NCBI GenBank assembly: GCA_024235855.1
Contig: JACKLN010000001.1
Coordinates: 434,001 to 498,000 of the forward strand
Source of the DNA: Burkholderiaceae bacterium
GTDB lineage: Bacteria > Pseudomonadota > Gammaproteobacteria > Burkholderiales > Burkholderiaceae_C
Direction of reading: 5' to 3'
Length of the DNA stretch: 64,000 bases
Under the pieces are notes generated by a model. It saw nothing but the letters and a program-made list of their open reading frames with translations. It had not been told where the DNA came from and made no database searches. Shown piece by piece: positions 17,276 through 28,800 of the stretch. The position numbers and the translations under genes are program-made. Position 1 is the first letter of the stretch. Each line of letters opens with the position of its first letter.

Positions 17276-18441
17276 CACTGCACCTCGAAGTTGCCGACGA
17301 TGACCTTCTCGGCCCGCATCAGGCGGCCCGAGCGCACCGCGCCGTCGGGGTTGGCGAGGCCGGCGTCGCCGAGCTTCATCTCGTCGAGCAGCAGCTGCAC
17401 CTTCTCGCGCTCGAGCACGGTCAGGCCGGGCACCTTGGTGAGGTCGGCGATGATCATCGCCGCCAGGCCCTTGGCCATGGCGCGGTACTGTTCCTCGCCG
17501 CGGTTGACGAAGGCCTGCACCGCGATGCTGCCGGGCTCGGGCTCGGCGGCGGCCACCTCGCGCTCGCGCGCCACCGCGGCCTGCACCTCCTGCTGCAGCT
17601 GGGCCGAGCTGAGCACGGTCAGCGTCTTGGGCACCTCGCGTGCGGCCGCACCCTCGGGGTCCTCGCGCGCGTACTGCTGCAGCTGGCGCAGCGCCTCGGC
17701 GTTGTCGCCCTGGCGCAGCGCGATCAGGCCCAGGTAGTAGGGCACCAGCGGTTCGCCCGGCGCCGCTTCGCGCACGCGCCTCAGCGCCTCGGCGGCGGCG
17801 GCGTCCTGTTCGGCGCCGAAGGCCTCGATGCCGGCCTTGAGCTGCGAGGCCACGGCCGCGCGCGCCTGCTCGGCGGCCTCTCGGCGCGGCTGGTCCACCG
17901 CCAGCAGTGGCGGCTGGGCCAGGATCTCCGGCCGCACGGCGGCGCCGTCCCAGCGGAAGTGCCGGTTGCGCAGCACCGAGCGTCCGCCCTGGTACTCCAG
18001 CACCGCCTCGCCCTGGGCCACGCTGCCGTAAAGCCCCGGCGCCAGCGTGCAGCCGGCGTCGGCGCGGCACCATTCCAGTTTCACGAAGCCGGTGGCGCGC
18101 AGCTGGCGCTCGCCGGTCTGGCCATTGCCGAGCAGCACGTACCAGTCGGGCGACCCGGTGGCCAGCCGCAGGCCGCCGGCGGTGAGCGCCAGCTCCTTGA
18201 AGCCGGCGCGCGGCAGCGCCACCTCGCTGGCACCGCCCAGCATCAGCAGCGTGCCGTCGATGAAGCGCAGCTGGGCCGTGCCGCCGTCGGCGGTGCGCAC
18301 GCGGCCCTGGTCGAACTCGGTGCCTTCGGCCACCGGGCGGCCGTCGAGCGTGACCGTGCCTTCGGCATGCACCAGGCGGGCCTGCGACCACGCCGTGCCG
18401 CAGGCCAGCAGCGCCGCCAGGGTGATCAGGGTGTGTTTCAT
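17275..18441 (-). CDS. FecR-like / TPR / CsgG-like exported protein
   Basis: A 388-residue protein. The signal sequence MKHTLITLAALLACGTAWSQ contains an LLAC lipobox-like string and also an AWSQA signal-peptidase I site, so lipidation is possible but unsure. Residues about 20-150 resemble a FecR domain (VHAEGTVTLDGRPVAEGTEF, GRVRTADGGTAQLRFIDG). About 185-260 look like TPR helices. About 315-388 match the first half of a CsgG domain (AMAKGLAAMIIADLTKVPG, LTVLEREKVQLLLDEM, GRLMRAEKVIVGNFEV). The protein stops right after VGNFEVQ, where CsgG-like proteins normally continue; the continuation appears to be in the next gene. It lies 24 nt downstream of the Slam-like gene. Confidence 0.75.
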   Translation of the reverse strand: MKHTLITLAALLACGTAWSQARLVHAEGTVTLDGRPVAEGTEFDQGRVRTADGGTAQLRFIDGTLLMLGGASEVALPRAGFKELALTAGGLRLATGSPDWYVLLGNGQTGERQLRATGFVKLEWCRADAGCTLAPGLYGSVAQGEAVLEYQGGRSVLRNRHFRWDGAAVRPEILAQPPLLAVDQPRREAAEQARAAVASQLKAGIEAFGAEQDAAAAEALRRVREAAPGEPLVPYYLGLIALRQGDNAEALRQLQQYAREDPEGAAAREVPKTLTVLSSAQLQQEVQAAVAREREVAAAEPEPGSIAVQAFVNRGEEQYRAMAKGLAAMIIADLTKVPGLTVLEREKVQLLLDEMKLGDAGLANPDGAVRSGRLMRAEKVIVGNFEVQ

Positions 18442-18465
18442 GCCGTGGCCTTCTCGTCGGTCTCG

Positions 18466-19800
18466 TCAGTACTGGTAGCGGGTCTTCACCGTCAGTGTGT
18501 GGCGTTCGGTGTCGTACAGGTCCTGGTTGGACCGGTTCCAGAACGAACTCCATTCCGCCCGCACCGACCAGCGCGGATCCAGCGCGTAGGTGGCGGCCAC
18601 GTCGACGTTGACCGCTGTGTCGCTGCGCGTGTTGCCGAAGCCGATGTCGCGCCCGCGGTACTTCTGGCCGTACACCGTCAGCCCGCCGGCCACGCGCAGC
18701 CTGGCCATCGGCGAGGCCGAACCGAACAGCCGCACCAGCGGCACGTCGCGGCTGAGGTCGTCGCGCAGGCGACTGTTGTGTTCCACCGTCCAGCTGGCGC
18801 GCAGACCCACCTGGGGTGCGCCGGCCAGTTCGGGCAGGCCCCAGGTCCAGCTGCCGCCGACGGTGACGGCGCGTGCGTCGCGCACCTGGTCGGCCCCGGC
18901 GTGGCGGTACTCGAAGTACTGCGCAAAGGCCGCGGCGCTGTGCTGCGGGCCGCGCGTGAAGCTGGCTTCGCCGCCGACGGAGAAGGTGTCTCGGTAGCGG
19001 TCGTCGTCCACCCGCAGTTCGCCCAGGCCGAGCGTGAAGCGGTACAGCGCCTCGCCGCGCAGCTGCGTGAAGCCGGCGTTGAAGGCGATGTTGCTCTGGT
19101 TGAAGCTGCGCTCGCGGAAGTGCTCGCGGTGGTCGACGTCGGCGCCGGCAAAGACCGAGAACTGCGGGCTCACGCGCCAGGCCTGCTGGGCGCCGGCGGC
19201 CAGCTGCAGGAAGCCGTCGGCCACCGCCTGCGACGGCGAGTCGGCCAGGCTGACGGTGCCAAAGATGAGGTCGATCTCGTCCAGCGTGGTGCCGCTGTTG
19301 ACGTTGCTGTCGTGGCCCAGGCCGGCCTCCAGGTAGACGCGCGCGCTGCTGGCGCGCCGGCGGTCGTCGCGCAGCTGCATCGCGGCCAGGAAGCCCTCGA
19401 TGTTGCGCCGCACTGCCGCCGGCGGGTTGTAGCGCAGCACGAACTCGAACTCCGAGCGCGCCCGCGCGTACTCGCTGACCAGGAAGTAGCCGCGCGCCAG
19501 CTCCAGCCGCGCGCGGTCGTTGGCCGGCACCGCGGCCAGGTGGCGCTCCAGCGCCAGCAGGCCTTCGGGCACGCGGCCGGCGGAGACGGCGGCGATGCCG
19601 TAGAGGAAATCGAAGTGCACGTCGCCGATCAGCTCCGGGTGGCGCTGGCCCAGCATCACGGCCTGTTCGAACTGGCTGCTCTCGACCAGCCTGCGCAGGT
19701 CGTCCAGCGGCGCGGCGGCGGCCGTGCCCAGGGCAGCGGCCAGCAGCAGCGCGGTGGCGCTGCGGCGAAGGCCGGCGGTGCGTCGTCGCAGGAAGGTCAT
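18466..19800 (-). CDS. Slam-like outer-membrane protein: N-terminal TPR and C-terminal beta-barrel
   Basis: A 444-residue protein with a signal peptide (1 to about 29, ending GTAAAA). A helical TPR part (about 30-145; GIAAVSAGRVPEGLLALERH, ELARGYFLVSEYARARSEFE) is followed by a long beta-barrel opening with YLEAGLGHDSNVNSGTT and ending TLTVKTRYQY with a terminal tyrosine. TPR plus barrel with a DSNVN opening is the architecture of DUF560/Slam proteins, which move surface lipoproteins across the outer membrane. A PgaA-like or other TPR-porin role is an alternative. Its ATG overlaps the stop of the giant adhesin gene (ATGA, 4 nt). A TbpB-like domain protein is encoded two genes downstream, which supports the Slam reading. 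Confidence 0.68.
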   Translation of the reverse strand: MTFLRRRTAGLRRSATALLLAAALGTAAAAPLDDLRRLVESSQFEQAVMLGQRHPELIGDVHFDFLYGIAAVSAGRVPEGLLALERHLAAVPANDRARLELARGYFLVSEYARARSEFEFVLRYNPPAAVRRNIEGFLAAMQLRDDRRRASSARVYLEAGLGHDSNVNSGTTLDEIDLIFGTVSLADSPSQAVADGFLQLAAGAQQAWRVSPQFSVFAGADVDHREHFRERSFNQSNIAFNAGFTQLRGEALYRFTLGLGELRVDDDRYRDTFSVGGEASFTRGPQHSAAAFAQYFEYRHAGADQVRDARAVTVGGSWTWGLPELAGAPQVGLRASWTVEHNSRLRDDLSRDVPLVRLFGSASPMARLRVAGGLTVYGQKYRGRDIGFGNTRSDTAVNVDVAATYALDPRWSVRAEWSSFWNRSNQDLYDTERHTLTVKTRYQY

Positions 19801-22800
19801 GGTGTCGTGACGGCGCTCAGCAGCTGCCGGCGCAGGGTGGGGTCGATGGACAGCAGCGGCAGGCGCAGCAGCACCGGCAGCGAGACCTGCTGCGTCTCGC
19901 CACGCAGCAGCGCGGCGATCACGGCGGCGGCCTCGGCATCCAGCTCGGCCGGGCCGGCGTTGCCGCCGGCGGCGCCGGGTTCCGAACCGCCGGTGCCGCC
20001 CAGGGCCGCACTGCTGCGGCGCAGCGCGTCCTCGGCGCGCGCCAGGGTGGCCGGGTCGAGCACCACGGCGAACTGCGTGTCGCCACCGGTGGTGCCGCCG
20101 TCGGGGTCGTCGATGCGCGGCGGCGTGGGCAGCACGATCAGCAGGCCGCTGACGTAGCTGACCGCGTAGTTCGCGGCGCTGCCGCTGGCGAAGTCCAGCC
20201 CCGTGGGCCGCAGCTCGAAGATCGAGCCGCCCGGCGCACCGACGCTGCCCGGCGGCACCGGCTGCAGCACGCCGGCCAGCACGTCGCCACTGGCCAGGCC
20301 AGCCCCGCCCAGCGCGTAGCCGAAGCTGGCCGGGTTGGGCTCATCGGCAAAGCGCACCACGCTCTGCGTGGCCACGGTCAGCGGGCGCGGCGTCACCGTC
20401 AGCGTGCCGCCTTCGTAGGTGATGGCGTAGTTGGCGGCACTGAAGCTGCCGCCGCCAGCGTTGCCGATGGTGATGTCGTAGACGCCGACACCGGCGCGGG
20501 CCGCGGCGCCCGCGCTGTCGATGTCCACGCTGCCGAGGGTCTCGCCGTTGGCCAGTCCGCGGCCACCAATGCTGTAGCTGCCATCGCCGAAGGCGAACAG
20601 GTCGCCATAGACGCGGGACTGCAGCAGCGCGGTCAGCGTCAGCGGACGCGGGCTGACCAGCAGGGCCGCCGCGCGGTAGGACAGCACGTAGTTCGCCGGG
20701 TCGAAGCTGCCGCCCTGGGCGTCGCCGATGTTCAGCGTGTAGCTGCCGGCCGCCGCGGTGGCAGCCAGGCCGTCGCTGGCGAACTGCACGCGGCCGATGG
20801 TCTCGCCGGCCACCAGGCCGATGGCGACGAACTCGCTGCCATCGAGCACGATGGCGTCACCGTAGTCCTTGGCCAGCGTGGGTGCGGCCAGCTCCAGCGC
20901 ACGGCGTTCGATGTCGGCGGTCAGTGCCAGCGTGTCGGCCAGCAGCAGGTAGTTGGCGGCGTCGTCGCCGCCCAGGGTCAGGCCGACCGTCACCGCCTTG
21001 CCCACCCCGGCACCGGCACTGGCGAAGCTGGCGCTGGTGCCCAGCGTCAGCGCGTCGCCGTCCAGGCGGTCGTCGGTCACGGTCACGTTGGCAGCCGTGC
21101 TGCCGTCGTAGACCTTGCCGGCGGCGCTGGCGCTGACCTGCAGCGTGCGCGGCGTGATCGTCACCCGCAGGTCGCCGTCGGCCACCAGCCGGTAGTTGCC
21201 GGCATCGGCACCGTCGAGCGCCGCGCCGTCCAGCACCACGGCCTTGTCCACACCCACGTGCTTGTCGGCCATGCTGGCCGTGGCCCCGTCCAGGCGCAGG
21301 CTCAGGTCGTCGCCGGCCACGGCGCCGGTCAGGGCTGCGGCCGACGTGTCCAGCGCCACACGGGTGGTGCCGTCGTAGACGCGGCCCATCGCCGCCAGGC
21401 CGCTGGCCGTCAGCGTGCGCGGGGTGATGGTGACCGTGAGGCCCAGCGTGTCGGCCAGCACGTAGTTCAGCGCGTCGGCACCGGACAGCGACAGGCCCTC
21501 GATGACCACGCCCTTGTCGGTGCCCACGTGCTTGTCGAGCATCAGGCCCTGCGTCGGCACCAGGCCGCCGACGCCCAGGCTCACGTCGTCGCCGCTGACC
21601 AGGCCGTCCAGCCCGGCCGTGCCTTCCAGCGCGCCGTTGAGCGCGACCACCAGCGTGCCGTCGTACTCGCGGTCCACCGCGCTCAGGCCGCCCAGGCCGG
21701 TGACCGTCAGCGGCCGCGGCGTGATGCTGGCGGTGGTGCTGGCGGTGGTATCGGCCAGCACGTAGTTGGCGGCGTCGTCGCCGCCCAGCGTGATGCCGCC
21801 CACGCTGACGGCCTTGCCGGCACCGGCGTTGCGGCCGCCGCTGAAGACCGCGGTCTGCGTCAGCGTCAGCACGTCACCATCGATGGCGCCGTCGAGCACG
21901 CCGCTGACCTGGGCCACCGTGGTGCCGTCGTAGACCTTGTCCACGCCGGTGTACATGGCCGTGACGGTGCGCGGCAGGATGCTGGCGGTGACGCTGCCGC
22001 TGGGGTTCAGCAACTGGTAGTTGCCGGCGTCGGCGCCGCCGAGCGTGCCGTTGTCGAAGCTCAGCAGCAGGCCGTTGCCGGCGTTGCGGCCGGCGGCGAA
22101 GACGCCGCTGGCGGAGAACACCAGTTCGTCGCCGGCCACGGTGCGGTCACCGCTGCCGGTGGCGGTGCCGGCAGCGGTGCCGTCGTAGACCTTGTCCACA
22201 CCCACCCACACGGCGGTGAGCGTGCGCGGCGTGATGTCCACGCTGACGCCCTGCACGCCCTCGATGACGTAGTTGGCGGCGTCGGCGCCGGTGAGGCCCA
22301 GGCCGTCGATCACCACGGCCTTGCCAGTGCCGACGTGCTTGTCGGCCATGTGGCCCAGGGTCTGGCCGGTGCCGGGCACGGTGACGCCCACGTCGTCACC
22401 GACGATCAGGTCGCCGGCGCGCGGCGCCACGCCACCGACGGCCACCAGGTCCACCACCACCGCGGTGGTGCCGTCGTATTCGCGGCTGGTGGCGCTGGCG
22501 GTCAGGCCTTCGAGCACCACCGGGCGCGGCGTGACGCTGGCCGTGCTGGTGGCACTGTCGACGTCCGTCACGTAGTTGCCGGCATCGGTGCCCTGCAACG
22601 TGATGGCGCTGACGGCCACGGCCTTGTCGGTGCCGACGTTCTTGGCCCCGGCGCCGGTGAAGACCGCCGTCTGCGCCAGCGTGACGGCATCGCCGTCGAT
22701 CAGCCCGGCCAGCAACCCGCTGACCGGCGCCGCCACCGTGCCGTCGTAGACCCGCGTGCCGCCGCTGTACGTGACGGTGAGAAGCTTCGGCGTGATGTCG

Positions 22801-25800
22801 GCCAGCGCCGTGCCCGTGGGGTTGGCCAGCACGTAGTTGGCGGCGTCGGCACCGCCCAGCGTGCTGGTGTCGATGCGCACCGCCAGGCCGGTGCCGGCAT
22901 GGCGGCCGGCCTCGAAGACGCCGCTGCCGGCGATGATCAGGTCGTCGCCGGCCACCACGCGGTCGCCGCTGCCGATGGCGCTGGCGAGGTCGGTGCCGTC
23001 GTAGACGCGCGAGACGCCGGCCCAGCTGACCGTGAGCGTGCGCGGCGCGATGTCCACGGTCAGGCCGGCGCTGCCGACGATCAGGTAGTTGCCGGCATCG
23101 GCGCCGGCCAGCCCCAGGCCGTCGACGACGATGGCCTTGTCGGCGCCGGCGTGCTTGTCGGCCATCTGGCCGGTGGTGGTGCCCGAGGGCGGCACGAGCA
23201 CGCTCACGTCGTCGCCGGCGATCAGGTCGCCCGGCCGTGGGCCGGCACCGTCCACCGCGCTGACCTGCACGGTGACGGTGGTGGTGCCGTCGTACTCGCG
23301 GCCCTCGGCGCTGACGCTCAGGCCTTCGATGACCACCGGCCGCGGCGTGACGCTGGCGGTGGTGGTGGCGGTGTCGCCGGTGAGCTGGTAGTTGCCGGCG
23401 TCGGTGCCCGACAGCGCGATGCCGCTGACGGCCACCGGCTTGGCGTCGCCGACGTTCTTGCCGTCGCTGAACACGGCGCTCTGCGACAGCAACAGGCTGT
23501 CGCCGGCCACCATGCCGTCGACACTGCCGGTGACCGGCGCGGCCGTGCCGCCGTCGTAGACCCGCGTGCCACCTGCGTAGACGGCGGTGACGCTGCGCGG
23601 CGTGACGCTGGCGGTGGTGCCGCCACTGGTGTTGTCCAGCCGGTAGTTGCCGGCGTCCAGCCCGATCAGCTGGCCGCCGCTGACGGCCACCGGCTTGTTC
23701 ACGCCGACGTTCTTGCCATCGGTGAACAGGCCGCTGGCGCTGCCGGAGAGCACGTCGCCGGCCAGCACGCCGGCCAGCGTGACGGCCACCGGTGCGTTGG
23801 TGCTGCCGTCGTAGACGCGGTCGATGCCGGCGTAGGCGGCGCTGATGGTCAGCGGTGTGATGTCCACCGTGACGCCACTGGCCGCACTGATGACGTAGTT
23901 GCCGGCGTCGGCACCCGACAGCCCCAGGCCGTCCACCAGCACCGGCTTGTCGGTGCCGGCGTGGCGATCGGCCATGCGGCCCACGGCGGTGCCCGGTGGC
24001 GGCAGCGACAGCAGCACGTCGTCGCCGGCGATCAGGTCACCCGCGCGCGGCGTGCCGGAGATGCCGCCGGGCACGTCGACGTCCACCAGCAGCGTGCCGT
24101 CGTAGACGCGGTCCACGGCCTGAACGCCTTCCAGGCCCTCGACGACCACCGGCCGCGGCGTGACGCGGCCGGTGGCGCTGGCGGTGTCGGCCGGCAGCAC
24201 GTAGTTGCCGGCATCGGCCCCACCGAGCACGATGCCGCTGATGGCGATGGGCTTGGCGTTGCCCACGGTCTTCGCGCCGTCGCCGGTGAACACCGCGGTC
24301 TGGGTGAGCGTGAGCACGTCGCCGCCGATGCGGTTGCCCAGCGTGCCGGTGACCGGCGCGGCCACCGTGCCGTCGTAGACCCGCTCGCCGCCGGCGTAGC
24401 TCAGCGTCAGCGGGCGCGGCGTGATGTCGGCCGTGGTGCTGCCGCTGGTGTTGGCCAGGGTGTAGTTGCCGGCAAAGGCGCCCGAGAGGAAGCCACCGGA
24501 GATCGTCACCGACTTGTCGGCGCCGGCGTGGCGGCCGTCGCTGAACACGCCGCTGGCCAGGATGGCCACGCCGCCGGCGTCCACGCCGAGCAGGTCGGCC
24601 GTGGTGGCGGCGATGGTGGCGGAGGCGGTGCCGTCGTAGACCTTGTCGGCCGCGGTGTAGACGGCCGTCAGTGTGCGCGGCGTGATGTCAACCACCAGGC
24701 CGGTGGCGCCGACGATCTGGTAGTTGCCGGCAGCGGCGCCGGTGAGCACGGCGCCGCTGATGGTCACCGTCTTGTTGTTGCCCACGAAACGGTCGGCCAC
24801 GCTGCCGGTGCTGATGCCCTCCGGTGGCAGCGCGATGTCCACGTCGTCGCCGGCGATCACGGTGCTGGTGTCGACGCTGGCGCCCGTGACGTTGACCTGC
24901 ACCGTGGTCGTGCCGTCGTAGACGCGGTCGATGGCGGTGACGCCGGCCACGCGGATGGGCCGCGGCGTGACGGTGGCGGTGGCGCTGGCGGTGGTGGCCG
25001 TCAGCGTGTAGTTGGCGGCATCGGGGCCGACCAGCACGATGTCGGTCACGCTCACGGCCTTGCCGGCGCCGGCGCTGCCGTCGCCGGTGAACAGGGCCGT
25101 CTGGCCGAGGCCGACGGTGTCGGTGTTGACGAAGCCCAGCGAATCGCCGGTGACCGGTGCGCTGCGGTTGTCCACGCCGTCGTAGACCCGGCTGCCACCG
25201 GTGTACAGCGGCGCCACCGGCTTGGGCGTCACGTCGCCGGTCGCCTGCGCGGTGGTGCTGGCCAGCGCGTAGTTGCCGGCATCGGCGCCGGAGAGGCGGA
25301 TGTCGCTGACGGCGATGGGCTTGCCGGTGCCCACGTTCTTCGCGCCGGCCCCGGTGAACAGCGCCAGCTGCGAGAAGACCAGCACGTCGCCGTCGACGAT
25401 GCCGGCGGTGGTGGAGACCACGCTGGCGGTGACGCCGCCGTCGTAGACCTTGGTCAGCCCGTCGAAGCTGGGCGTCAGCAGGCGCGGGGTGATGTCCACC
25501 GTGATGCCGCTGGCGGCCGGGTCGATCAGGTAGTTGCCGGCGTCGGCCCCGGCCAGCGTCAGCCCGGTGACGGTGACCGGCTTGGCGCTGCCCACGTCGG
25601 GCGTGGCGATGGTGCCGGTGCTCAGGCCCTCGGGCGGCTGCACCACGCTGACGACATCGCCGTCGACGAAGCCGCTGGAGCCGATGGCGCCCGGGGCCGA
25701 CACGGCCACCGTGGTCGTGCCGTCGTAGGCGCGTGAGGTGGCCTCGATGCCGGTGAGCACCACCGGCCGTGCAGTGACGCTGCCGCTGGTGGTGGCGGTG

Positions 25801-28800
25801 TCGTTGAGCACCGTGTAGTTGCCGGCATGCGTGCCCGACAGCAGGATGTCGGCCACGGCGATGGGCTTGCCGGCGCCGACGTTCTTCGCACCGTCGCCGG
25901 TGAAGGCCGCGCTCTGCGTGGTGTCGACGGTGTCGCCACCGACGATGCCGGAGCCCGAGCGGTTGAGCGTGACGGTGGCGGCGACGGTGCCGTCGTAGAC
26001 CTTGCTGTCGCCGTTGAAGGCCAGGGTCACCGGCTTGGGCGTGACGTCCGACGGCGTGGCGCTGCCGGTCGGGTTGAGCAGGCGGTAGTTGGCTGCGTCG
26101 TTGCCCAGCAGCGCGTTGTAGACGACGACGATCGGCTTGTCGGTGCCGGCGTGGCGGTTGGCGGTGTAGCTCGCCGGCGTGCCGCCGGGATCGGTGTAGA
26201 CGGCGCAGCCGTAGTAGATGTAGCTGCAGTAGTCGTTGATGTACTGGCTGACCGCATCCCCGGCGACCACGGCGTCGAGCGTGGCGGTGACCAGCGCGTA
26301 GGGCGAGCCGTCGTAGACCTTGTCCTGGCCGGTGTAGGTGGCCGTGAGGTCGCGGCGCGCGATGTCCACCGTGACCCCGCCGCCGCTGCCGGTGATGGTG
26401 TAGTTGCCGGCGTCGGCGCCCGACAGCGACAGGCCCGGCACTGTGACCGCCTTGTCGTTGCCGGCGTGCTTGTCGGCCATCAGGCCGGTGACGGTGCCGC
26501 CGCCGGGCACGAGCACGCTGACCGTGTCGCCGGCGATCACGCCGCCGGTGTCCACCGCGGCGCTGCCGATGTCCACCTGCACGTTGACCGTGCCGTCATA
26601 GACGCGGTCCACGGCGGCCACGCCAGTGACCGTGAGCGGCTTCGGCGTGATCGTGCCCTGCAGCGTGGCGGTCGTGTTCTGCAGCGTGTAGTTGCCGGCA
26701 TCGGCGCCCGACAGCGTGAGCCCGCTGGCGGTGATGGTCTTGGCCACCACCTGCCCGCTGCCGTTGTAGGCCACGTTCTTGTCGGCATAGCCGATGCTGG
26801 TGGCGTTGACGGTGATGTCGTCACCGCTGTACCAGTAGGTAGGCCAATAGGTGGCGGCGCTGGCGGTGCCGTCGTAGACGCGCGACGACGAACCCTGGTG
26901 CGCCAGGTAGACGGTGAGCTGGTACGGCGAGATGTCCACCGTCACCGCGCCCGGCGTCACCGTGTAGTTCAGGGCGTCCGGCCCGCGCAGGCCGGCGCCG
27001 ATGATGTCCACCGGCTTGCCCACGCCCACGTGCTTGTCGGCCATCTCGCCGTAGACGCCGCTGGTCTGCGGCAGCACGAGATCGCCGGCCACGACGCCGG
27101 TGAGCGTCGCGCCCGACGTGTCGATGCTGACGATGGTGCCGGTGTTGTAGACACGGTCCCGTGCCGCCAGTCCGTCGAGCGTCAGTGCCTTGGGCGTGAT
27201 CTGCACCGTGATGCCGTCGAGCCCGGTGATCGTGTAGTTGCCGGCATCGGCCCCGGTCAGCGTGGCGCCGACCACGGTGACCGGCCGCGTGCCGACGTTC
27301 TTGTCGGGGATGCTGCCGGTGGTGACGCTGTCGGGGTCGAAGGCCACCACGTCGCCGGCGATGACGCCACCGAGCGTGCCGGCGGCAGCGTTGACGCTGA
27401 CCACGGTGGTGCCGTCGTACACGCGGTCGACGGCCGTGATGGCGCCCACCGTCACCGGCTTGGGCGTGATCGTGGCGGTGGTGGCCAGGCCGCCTGGCAG
27501 GCTGTAGTTGGACGCCTTGCCCACGGTGCCGTCGGCGATGCCGTAGCTGCCGCTGAGCACCACGGTCTTGTCGACACCGGCGTGGCGGTCGGCGAAGGCG
27601 GCGGCGAAGCCGCCGCCGGGCACGAACAGCAGGTCCTCGCCGGCCACCAGGTTGCCGAAGGCAGGAGAGGTGGCCAGCGTGGCCGTGGTGGTGCCGTCGT
27701 AGACCTTGTCGAGCACCACGCCGGTGAGGCTGAGCGTGCGCGGGGTGATCGTCAGCGTGCCACTGCCGCTGATGTCCAGGTCGTAGCCACCCTGTGTGGA
27801 CACCAGGTTGCCGGCGCTGATGGCGTAGTTGCCGACGTCCACCGCCGCGCCGTCCACGACGATCGCGCCCGGGTTGTCGACCAGCACGCCGCCGAAGTCC
27901 AGCGTGCCGCTGCCCAGGCCGGCCGTGCCGTCGTATTCGCGGCTCACGTCGTCCAGCGTCAGCGTCAGCGGCGTCAGGAAGCGGCGCAGCAGCGGCAGGC
28001 TCTGACCCTCGTACTGGCGCCAGATGGCGGTGCTGCCGCCGGCGGTGGCGATGTCCCAGCCGTCGAACGTCGTCGGGTCGCGCATGGCCGCCACGGTGCT
28101 GGCGGTACCGACGGCGCTGGTGGCCTGGCCGCTGGCGTCGGTGGCCCAGTAGCTGGCAGCGGCCGTGACGCCGTCGCGGCGAACCTGGCCGACCAGCCCG
28201 CCGACCGCACGCGAGGCCTCCAGCCCGGTGCCCGTCACGGCGCCCGTGGCGTAGGCGCGTTCGAGGCTGCTGTCGCTGCTGCCCACCAGGCCGCCGGCGC
28301 GCACGCGGCCGCCGTCGGCGATCACGGTCACCGCGCCGGTGGCATAGCTGTCGGACACCACCACCGCCGTCGCATTCGGGCCGCTGAGGCGGCCGGCCAG
28401 GCCGCCGAACAGCAGCTCGCTGTAGTTGTCGTCGACGCCCGGCCCGGTGCCCGAGGCCAGGGTCACGCTGCCGCTGGCCGTGCTCTGCTGGATGCGGCCG
28501 TCGCCGGCAATGCCGCTGTAGGCCGTGAGTTCGCCGACCAGCCCGCCGGCGATCGAGCCCGATCCCTCGGCGGTGAGCGTCACGTTGCCACTGGCCCGGC
28601 TGCCGACGATGCCGCCATAGCTGGCCATGCTGCCGACCAGCCCGCCGGCCGTGTACCGCGCCTGAACCGCACCGCTGGCCTGGCTGTCGCGGATGCCCAG
28701 GTCGCTGGGCGTGTTGGCATCGGCACCGCTGCCGTAACCGCCGTAGTAGTAGCCGACCAAACCGCCCGCAATGTAGGCGTTGGTCACGTCGCCACTGGCC

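Noticed and set aside
15896..18553. A single 885-codon gene spanning the last two genes of the operon
   Set aside because: Upstream of the ATG at 17275 this frame is a shadow (Arg/Gly-rich), while the other frame encodes a clear FecR/TPR/CsgG-like protein with its own signal peptide; two overlapping genes fit better.
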